DNA of 64,000 nucleotides from Virgibacillus necropolis (GTDB lineage: Bacteria > Bacillota > Bacilli > Bacillales > Amphibacillaceae). Where the stretch lies: positions 2,232,001 to 2,296,000 of the forward strand of contig NZ_CP022437.1 of NCBI RefSeq assembly GCF_002224365.1, given 5' to 3'. Position numbers and translations under genes: made by a program. Numbering within the stretch: the stretch's first letter is position 1; each line of letters starts with the position of its first letter. The notes beneath the pieces are model-generated. The model made no database searches and was not told where the DNA came from. It was given only the letters and a program-made list of their open reading frames with translations. This document shows positions 58,728-64,000 of this stretch, piece by piece.

Positions 58728-59705
58728 TTGAAAAAAGTAGTGGTGTTAACTACAGGAGGAACAATTGCAAGCAAAAAAAATAGTGATTCTGGATTACTTG
58801 AATCAGGTGTTATCACTGGTGATGAGTTAATGGAGTTATGCGACATTCCTCATGGTATAGATATTGAGGTTGATTCAGTGTTACAAAAAGCAAGTATGCA
58901 TATTACGTATACTGATTTGTTACTTCTAAAACAAAAAATAGATTTACATTTAACTAAACCTGAGGTAGACGGTATCGTTGTTACACATGGTACAGATACT
59001 TTAGAAGAAACCTCATACTTTCTGAATTTAGTCACCAATCATTCGAAGCCAATTGTTGTTACTGGTTCACAACGTTCTCCTGATGAAATAGGAACAGACT
59101 CATTTGTGAATATAAAACATTCTATTCTTACTGCTTGTAGTAGTGATCTATACGATGTAGGGGTAGTAGTTGTCTTTAATGAACGAATATTTCATTCTAA
59201 GTACGTTAAAAAAGAACATGCATCAAACTTACAAGGTTTTAATTCCTTTGGGTTTGGTTATCTAGGGATTATTGATAATGGCTATGTGCACGTACATCAA
59301 AAACCAATTAAGAATGAATATTTTCATCTTAAAAAAGATCTACCAGAAGTTGATATTATTAAATGCTATATGGATGCAGATGATAAATATATTCGAACTG
59401 CAAGGGAATCAGACATTAAAGGATTAATAATTGAAGGTGTCGGACGTGGGCAGGTGCCACCTAATTTGATGAAGGAAATAAAACGCTGTGTAGAAAAGGG
59501 AATCAAGGTTGTCATTACCACATCGGCGGAAGAAGGCGAAGTATACACCACGTATGATTACTTGGGTAGTGCATATGATTTATATAAAAATGGTGTAATT
59601 TTAGGAAGAGATTACGATAGCAAAAAAGCTAGAATTAAACTCATGGTTGGCCTAGCTAGTGAATATCCTAATATAGAACGCATATATGACCCATCTTATT
59701 TTTAA
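58728..59705 (+). CDS. ansA: L-asparaginase
   Basis: A 325-residue enzyme hydrolysing asparagine to aspartate and ammonia. The first catalytic threonine is T12 in VLTTGGTIASKK, and the second active-site block is IVVTHGTDTLEETSYFLNL (T, D, K system), with GSQRSPDEIGTD following. No signal peptide, so cytoplasmic (type I-like). The start is TTG 58728 with AAGGAGGGG upstream, the ribosome site directly abutting the family A repeat. No aspartase gene follows, unlike the B. subtilis ansAB operon. Confidence 0.9.
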   Translation: MKKVVVLTTGGTIASKKNSDSGLLESGVITGDELMELCDIPHGIDIEVDSVLQKASMHITYTDLLLLKQKIDLHLTKPEVDGIVVTHGTDTLEETSYFLNLVTNHSKPIVVTGSQRSPDEIGTDSFVNIKHSILTACSSDLYDVGVVVVFNERIFHSKYVKKEHASNLQGFNSFGFGYLGIIDNGYVHVHQKPIKNEYFHLKKDLPEVDIIKCYMDADDKYIRTARESDIKGLIIEGVGRGQVPPNLMKEIKRCVEKGIKVVITTSAEEGEVYTTYDYLGSAYDLYKNGVILGRDYDSKKARIKLMVGLASEYPNIERIYDPSYF

Positions 59706-59795
59706 GGTTTCAATTCCTACTGATTTAGTTTGTATTTTCAAGATAATAAGTTAATGTTACTATTGAATTAACTTATCTGGAATGAGGTTGGGACT

Positions 59796-60467
59796 ATGCT
59801 TGCCATTTTATCAGCTGGTGTTGCACCCGCATTTGCGTTAATGTCCTTTTTTTATTTAAAGGATCGTTTTACAGAACCATTACATTTAATCATTCGCAAT
59901 TTTATCTATGGTGCACTATTAGTATTTCCAATTATGTTTATGCAATATGCATTGCAAGCAGAAGGGATTGGAAATGGTGACTTTGTTCAATCCTTTTTTG
60001 TCATCGCATTTATGGAAGAATTTTTTAAGTGGTTTATTTTTATTTATACCTTTTATCATCATACAGCATTTGACACCCATTACGATGGCATTGTATATGC
60101 AGTAGCAATAAGTTTAGGCTTTGCAACAGTGGAAAATTCTTTATACTTATTATCTAATGGCATTGAGTATGCCTTTTCTCGTGCGTTATTTCCAGTATCA
60201 TCACATGCATTATTTGGTGTCATTATGGGCTATTATTTTGGTAAAGCTAAAATAAATTCATCACATAAAAAAAGGAATCTAACATTTGCCCTTTTTATTC
60301 CTTTTCTCCTGCATGGTCTCTATAATTATATATTGATCAAGGTTGCAAGTGATTGGTTGACCTTATTGATTCCATTTATGATTCTTTTATGGATTATGGC
60401 CCTTAGGAGGGTCAAAGAAGCCAACGCATTGAAAAGAAATGCGATACTACCGAGTAAGAATAGATAA
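59796..60467 (+). CDS. prsW: Intramembrane glutamic-type protease PrsW
   Basis: A 223-residue, roughly eight-helix membrane protein. The catalytic EExxK/W-type motif is FMEEFFKWFIF (about residues 75-85), a second conserved region is YAVAISLGFATVENSLYLL, and the histidine motif is VSSHALFGVIMGY. In B. subtilis PrsW makes the first cut in anti-sigma-W RsiW in response to antimicrobial peptides. Position before sleB is conserved. ATGAGGTTGGG precedes the ATG, and a terminator follows. Confidence 0.92.
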   Translation: MLAILSAGVAPAFALMSFFYLKDRFTEPLHLIIRNFIYGALLVFPIMFMQYALQAEGIGNGDFVQSFFVIAFMEEFFKWFIFIYTFYHHTAFDTHYDGIVYAVAISLGFATVENSLYLLSNGIEYAFSRALFPVSSHALFGVIMGYYFGKAKINSSHKKRNLTFALFIPFLLHGLYNYILIKVASDWLTLLIPFMILLWIMALRRVKEANALKRNAILPSKNR

Positions 60468-60470
60468 CGT

Positions 60471-60504
60471 AAATCCTTTGTTAACTAAAACGAAGGATTT
60501 TTTT
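60471..60504 (+). terminator. Intrinsic terminator of prsW
   Basis: AAATCCTT and AAGGATTT pair around GTTAACTAAAACG, followed by TTTTAA. Confidence 0.75.
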
Positions 60505-60635
60505 AATGAAGAAAATTAGTGATCCATCAACATCGCATAGCAATCTCAGAGTTTTTATTCCATTTGATGCATAAAAAAAACAACATGTTCGAAAAATAGG
60601 GTTATGAAGTTCACAAGCTGTCAGGAGGAAAATTA

Positions 60636-61415
60636 ATGCTGCGAAAAATAGGGCTGGTAATAATGAGTATATATTGTATGACTTTTCTAGTACATTCGAC
60701 TAATCAAAATCATTCCGTGTCTGCATTTACCAAGCAGGTGATTCAACATGGAGCAGTAGGTGATAACGTTATCGAATTGCAGTCTAGATTACAATATATA
60801 GGTTTTTATAATGGTAAGATTGATGGTGTATTCGGATGGGGTACTTATTGGGCACTACGAAACTTTCAGTATGAATTCGGACTGGAGGTCGATGGAATGG
60901 CTGGTTTGACTACTAGACAAAAATTAGTTGATACAACTGAATATGATTATGGCGGGGCATCAGTTAATAAAGGTTCTTCTAATGCAACTAATACAAATAA
61001 TAATGCAAATGGTTCAAATGCAGCACCAGCACCAACTGCAATGAATGTACCAGAAGGTTATTCACAAAATGATATTCAATTGATGGCAAATGCGGTTCAC
61101 GGAGAAGCACGAGGAGAACCTTATGTAGGACAGGTCGCAGTGGCTTCCGTTATTTTGAATCGGGTTGAAAGTCCTACATTCCCTAATACCGTTTCAGGTG
61201 TAATTTTTGAACCTAGAGCGTTTACTGCGGTTGCTGATGGACAAATTTGGCTCACACCAGATGAAACGGCAAAACAAGCAGTAATCGATGCTATTAATGG
61301 ATGGGATCCATCAGGAAATGCGTTATATTATTTCAACCCAGTTACTGCTACCTCTGATTGGATCTGGTCAAGGCCACAAATCAAAAAAATAGGAAAACAT
61401 ATATTCTGTAAATAG
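60636..61415 (+). CDS. sleB: Spore cortex-lytic enzyme SleB
   Basis: 259 residues. A signal peptide (MLRKIGLVIMSIYCMTFLVH) precedes a peptidoglycan-binding domain (GDNVIELQSRLQYIGFYNGK then IDGVFGWGTYWALRNFQYEF), a short Asn/Ser linker (about residues 115-130), and the Hydrolase_2 lytic transglycosylase domain (MANAVHGEARGEPYVGQVAV then ASVILNRV) with its catalytic glutamate in HGEARGE. It degrades spore cortex in germination. The linker is shorter than in B. subtilis (305 residues). It pairs with ypeB, which stabilises it. A forespore sigma-G promoter is expected but not clearly visible. Confidence 0.94.
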   Translation: MLRKIGLVIMSIYCMTFLVHSTNQNHSVSAFTKQVIQHGAVGDNVIELQSRLQYIGFYNGKIDGVFGWGTYWALRNFQYEFGLEVDGMAGLTTRQKLVDTTEYDYGGASVNKGSSNATNTNNNANGSNAAPAPTAMNVPEGYSQNDIQLMANAVHGEARGEPYVGQVAVASVILNRVESPTFPNTVSGVIFEPRAFTAVADGQIWLTPDETAKQAVIDAINGWDPSGNALYYFNPVTATSDWIWSRPQIKKIGKHIFCK

Positions 61416-61430
61416 AAAGGAGTGATCACA

Positions 61431-62768
61431 TTGGTTCGATGGATTATGATAACCGTTCTTACAATAGGTATAGTAGGGGTTGGAGTTTGGGGTTTTCAAG
61501 AGCATCAAGAAAAAAATGCAATATTAATTCAAGCTGAAAATGACTATCAGCGTGCATTCCATGAATTGACCTATCACGTGGATTTACTTCATAACAAGAT
61601 TGGCAGTTCCTTAGCAATGAATTCACCAAATAGCTTGTCACCACAATTAATTGAAATTTGGAGAATAACATCCCAGGCATTGTCTGATGTAGGTCAATTG
61701 CCACTTGCGTTAATTCCATTTAACAAAACAGAAGAGTTTCTTGCGAATATAGGAGATTTTACGTATAAGACCGCTGTCAGGGATTTGGAAACAGAACCAT
61801 TGTCCGAAGATGAAACGAAAAGGTTAAATAAATTATACGAGCAATCAGGTGATATCAAGAAAGAATTGCGAGAAGTACAGCATTTAGTATTAAAAAATAA
61901 TTTGCGATGGATGGATGTACAACTTGCCTTAGCATCTACCGACGAGCAACAAGATAACACAATTATTGATGGTTTTAAGACAGTGGAAAAAAAGGTAGAA
62001 GGCTATACGGAAAGCAATGTGGAGCTTACTGGTAATTCTTCTAAGGAACATGATTATGAATTCTTAACTGGAGACGATGTTAGTAAGGAAGAGGCTCTAC
62101 AACTAAGTAGAAAGATATTTAACGTGAACAAGGATGCAAAACTTAATATAACTAAAACAGGGAAAGGCGCCGATTTTCCAATGTATAGCATTTCATACCG
62201 AGGATCGGATAAAAATGCATATCTGGACATGTCGCAACAAGGTGGGCATCCAATCACACTATTAGTTGATAGACCTGTTAATCAAAATAAGATCAGTTTA
62301 AATCAAGGACTAGAGAAAGCCACCACTTATTTAAATGAACAGGGTTTTGATAATATGGTTACTTATCAAAGCGATGAATATAGTAATATAGGTGTATTCT
62401 CATTTTTGTATGAGCAGGATGGAGTGCGTATCTACTCAGATAAAATAGAAATAAAAGTTGCATTAGATAACGGTGACATTATTGGAATGACCGCTAGAGA
62501 CTATTTCATGAATCATAAGGAACGTGAGATACCTTCTCCAAAAGTTTCAGTTGAAGAAGCAAAAGCCCAAGTTAATCCAGATGTGAAGATACATCAAGAA
62601 GGCCTAGCAATAATTGATAACTCCATTGGTGAAGAAGTTTTAACACATGAATTCCTAGGTGTCTTAAATAATGAGACATTTCGTATATTCATCAATGCAA
62701 TGGATGGAACGGAAGAAAAAATTGAAAAATTAAATGGAACCGAGGTTAATTTAGATTTAGTGTTATAG
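61431..62768 (+). CDS. ypeB: Germination protein YpeB
   Basis: 445 residues from TTG 61431 (AAAGGAG 8 bases upstream; the GTG at 61422 overlaps that site). One N-terminal membrane helix (IMITVLTIGIVGVGVWGF), a helical domain (residues 25-190), and PepSY-like repeats in the C-terminal half (VSKEEALQLSRKIFNVNKDA, ISLNQGLEKATTYLNEQGF, VSVEEAKAQVNPDVKI). It is required for SleB stability and localisation in the dormant spore. It begins 15 bases after sleB, one bicistronic unit. Confidence 0.93.
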   Translation: MVRWIMITVLTIGIVGVGVWGFQEHQEKNAILIQAENDYQRAFHELTYHVDLLHNKIGSSLAMNSPNSLSPQLIEIWRITSQALSDVGQLPLALIPFNKTEEFLANIGDFTYKTAVRDLETEPLSEDETKRLNKLYEQSGDIKKELREVQHLVLKNNLRWMDVQLALASTDEQQDNTIIDGFKTVEKKVEGYTESNVELTGNSSKEHDYEFLTGDDVSKEEALQLSRKIFNVNKDAKLNITKTGKGADFPMYSISYRGSDKNAYLDMSQQGGHPITLLVDRPVNQNKISLNQGLEKATTYLNEQGFDNMVTYQSDEYSNIGVFSFLYEQDGVRIYSDKIEIKVALDNGDIIGMTARDYFMNHKEREIPSPKVSVEEAKAQVNPDVKIHQEGLAIIDNSIGEEVLTHEFLGVLNNETFRIFINAMDGTEEKIEKLNGTEVNLDLVL

Positions 62769-62794
62769 GGGAAGAATTTTCTTTCCCTTTTTTT
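62768..62794 (+). terminator. Intrinsic terminator of sleB-ypeB
   Basis: GGGGAAG pairs with CTTTCCC around AATTTT, followed by seven T. Confidence 0.75.
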
Positions 62795-62802
62795 ATTTTT
62801 CT

Positions 62803-62949
62803 AGCTCCAGCGCCTAGCGACTAGTGGACTTTCTTCCCTACTCTTCAATAAGTCAAGCACAAAAGAAGAGCCCTTTTGGCTTTCCTTTATCTTGAGGTAG
62901 ATCAGTCCAGTCCATACGTCGCTGACCAGGCGCTTGCGCTTTTTTTATT
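62803..62949 (-). repeat. Family C repeat, inverted copy
   Basis: Starts CTAGCTCCAGCGCCTAGCGA and ends CAGGCGCTTGCGCTTTTTTT. Read on the minus strand this parallels 48885-49021 (AAAAGCGCAAGC...). The AGCGCAAGCGCCTG end pairs with CAGCGCCTAG. It lies between ypeB and motI. No gene. Confidence 0.65.
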
Positions 62950-63002
62950 TTCTGTAATAATAGGTATATAGTAGTGATTTCCAGAAGATTGTGGGGGATA
63001 TT

Positions 63003-63662
63003 ATGGATATAGGTACATTACTTACACTTACCGCGATTGATCCAATGACAGGGATAAATACGACATATCGTTGTAAAATTATCGAGAAAAATGAACATTA
63101 TTTGATTATTGATTATCCTGTAAATGAAAAAACAAAACGAACGGCCATGTTACCAAAAGGAACTAATTTACAGACATCCTATATCGGAAGTGATCAATCC
63201 GTTTATTCGTTTAGCACAAAAGTTGTTGCCAAAGTGAATGTACCTATTCCTGCATTAGCAATAAGTAATCCAGATAAAACGGAAATTAAACGAATTCAAC
63301 GTCGTGCATTTGTACGAATAGAAACCGCAGTTGATGTTTCTATTCATCGCACAGAGCATAAATCAGATTCTTTTACTACAGTTACTTCAAATATAAGTGG
63401 TGGTGGGATGTCGATTATTATGCCTGCAACTAGTATGGTACAGGAAAACGAATGCTTAGATGTATGGATTGTTTTACAAATGCAAAATGACGAATTCCAC
63501 TACATACATACGCAATCGAAGGTAATTAAAGAGTTTACTGATAGAAATAATGTACGTCTAGCCTCTATAATGTTCGAGAACCTATCTAAACAAGATCAAC
63601 AAGTATTAATTCGGTACTGTTTTGAGAAACAAAGGGAGTTTCGAACAAAGGAAATGACTTAA
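63003..63662 (+). CDS. motI: Cyclic-di-GMP-binding flagellar brake protein MotI (YpfA, PilZ domain)
   Basis: 219 residues from ATG 63003 (GGGGG 6 bases upstream). The N-terminal YcgR-like domain covers residues 1-95. The C-terminal PilZ domain has the c-di-GMP motifs RIQRRAFVRIE (R-x-x-x-R) and SNISGGGMSI (D/N-x-S-x-x-G). MotI disengages the flagellar stator when c-di-GMP is high. The size and position before cmk match B. subtilis YpfA/MotI. Confidence 0.9.
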   Translation: MDIGTLLTLTAIDPMTGINTTYRCKIIEKNEHYLIIDYPVNEKTKRTAMLPKGTNLQTSYIGSDQSVYSFSTKVVAKVNVPIPALAISNPDKTEIKRIQRRAFVRIETAVDVSIHRTEHKSDSFTTVTSNISGGGMSIIMPATSMVQENECLDVWIVLQMQNDEFHYIHTQSKVIKEFTDRNNVRLASIMFENLSKQDQQVLIRYCFEKQREFRTKEMT

Positions 63663-63729
63663 CTAGCCTTAAAAAATAGACCATGAATTCCCGTTTATGT
63701 TATATTTAGAATAGCAATTTACTTTTTCT

Positions 63730-63754
63730 AACTTGGCATTTGCCAAGTTTTTTT
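63730..63754 (+). terminator. Intrinsic terminator of motI
   Basis: ACTTGGCA and TGCCAAGT pair around TT, followed by a run of T. Confidence 0.8.
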
Positions 63755-63814
63755 AGTAAAATAGGGTAGATGAATAAATCTATAGGCACTCGCTTTTCAT
63801 AATGAGAGGAATGA

Positions 63815-64000
<186 letters not shown>

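Noticed and set aside
60560-60602. Sigma-G promoter before sleB (TGCATA with an 18-base spacer to AAAAATA)
   Set aside because: The -10 half is poor and the region is a simple A-rich run. A promoter is expected from the family but not shown.

Overview
The window comes from a low-GC, endospore-forming Gram-positive chromosome of the family Bacillaceae. A long stretch follows the Bacillus subtilis order nudF-yqxK-spoIIM-fur-yqzK-xerD-deoB-pupG-dacF-spoIIAA-spoIIAB-sigF-spoVA-lysA-ppiB-ribT-scpAB-dacB-spmAB-rluB-resABCDE-fer-ypbB-recS-ypbD-ypbG-mecB-gudB-ypdA-prsW-sleB-ypeB-motI-cmk. The AT-rich composition, the many intergenic repeats and the general look of the proteins would fit an Oceanobacillus/Virgibacillus/Lentibacillus-type genus. 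That placement is inference; no rRNA gene is present to test it.

Layout. Bases 1-17200 are an accessory, partly decaying region: a truncated ABC ATPase, a P-loop kinase, two SAM methyltransferases, a histidine phosphatase, three broken genes (a serine-hydrolase tail, an L,D-transpeptidase with an in-frame TAG, a frameshifted methyltransferase), old yellow enzyme namA with a divergent MarR regulator, small membrane proteins, an MFS exporter behind a T-box leader whose specifier reads ACA (Thr), azlCD with a divergent XRE-cupin regulator, an unrecognised 522-residue membrane protein, a LexA-controlled Y-family polymerase and an aldo/keto reductase. Bases 17300-64000 are the conserved core: DNA repair, iron regulation, chromosome dimer resolution and condensation (xerD, scpAB), nucleoside salvage (deoB-pupG-pdp), forespore sigma-F control, spore maturation and germination, cytochrome c maturation and its ResDE sensor, a cobalamin-riboswitch-controlled uptake pair, the cotJ coat operon, glutamate dehydrogenase, bacilliredoxin reductase, asparaginase, and the start of cmk.

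The main discovery is at 20661-22550. An IS110-family element sits inside a copy of an intergenic hairpin repeat that has two other copies in the window, so both insertion junctions can be read directly. Its roughly 390-base 3' non-coding end holds a candidate bridge (seek) RNA. One loop carries segments matching both sides of the actual insertion site. A second loop of the same design carries segments matching the two ends of the element. Both loops have a GGG-N6/7-CCC internal stem, and both use a 2-base core AG (CT on the other strand).

The intergenic regions carry at least five repeat families (called A to E here), including a roughly 460-base GC-rich palindromic element between sigF and spoVAA. 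Regulatory elements readable from sequence include the T-box, a cobalamin riboswitch, a LexA box on a good promoter, a PerR-type box upstream of fur, and many intrinsic terminators. No tRNA, rRNA or CRISPR array was seen. All functional names come from reading motifs and gene order; no database search was run.
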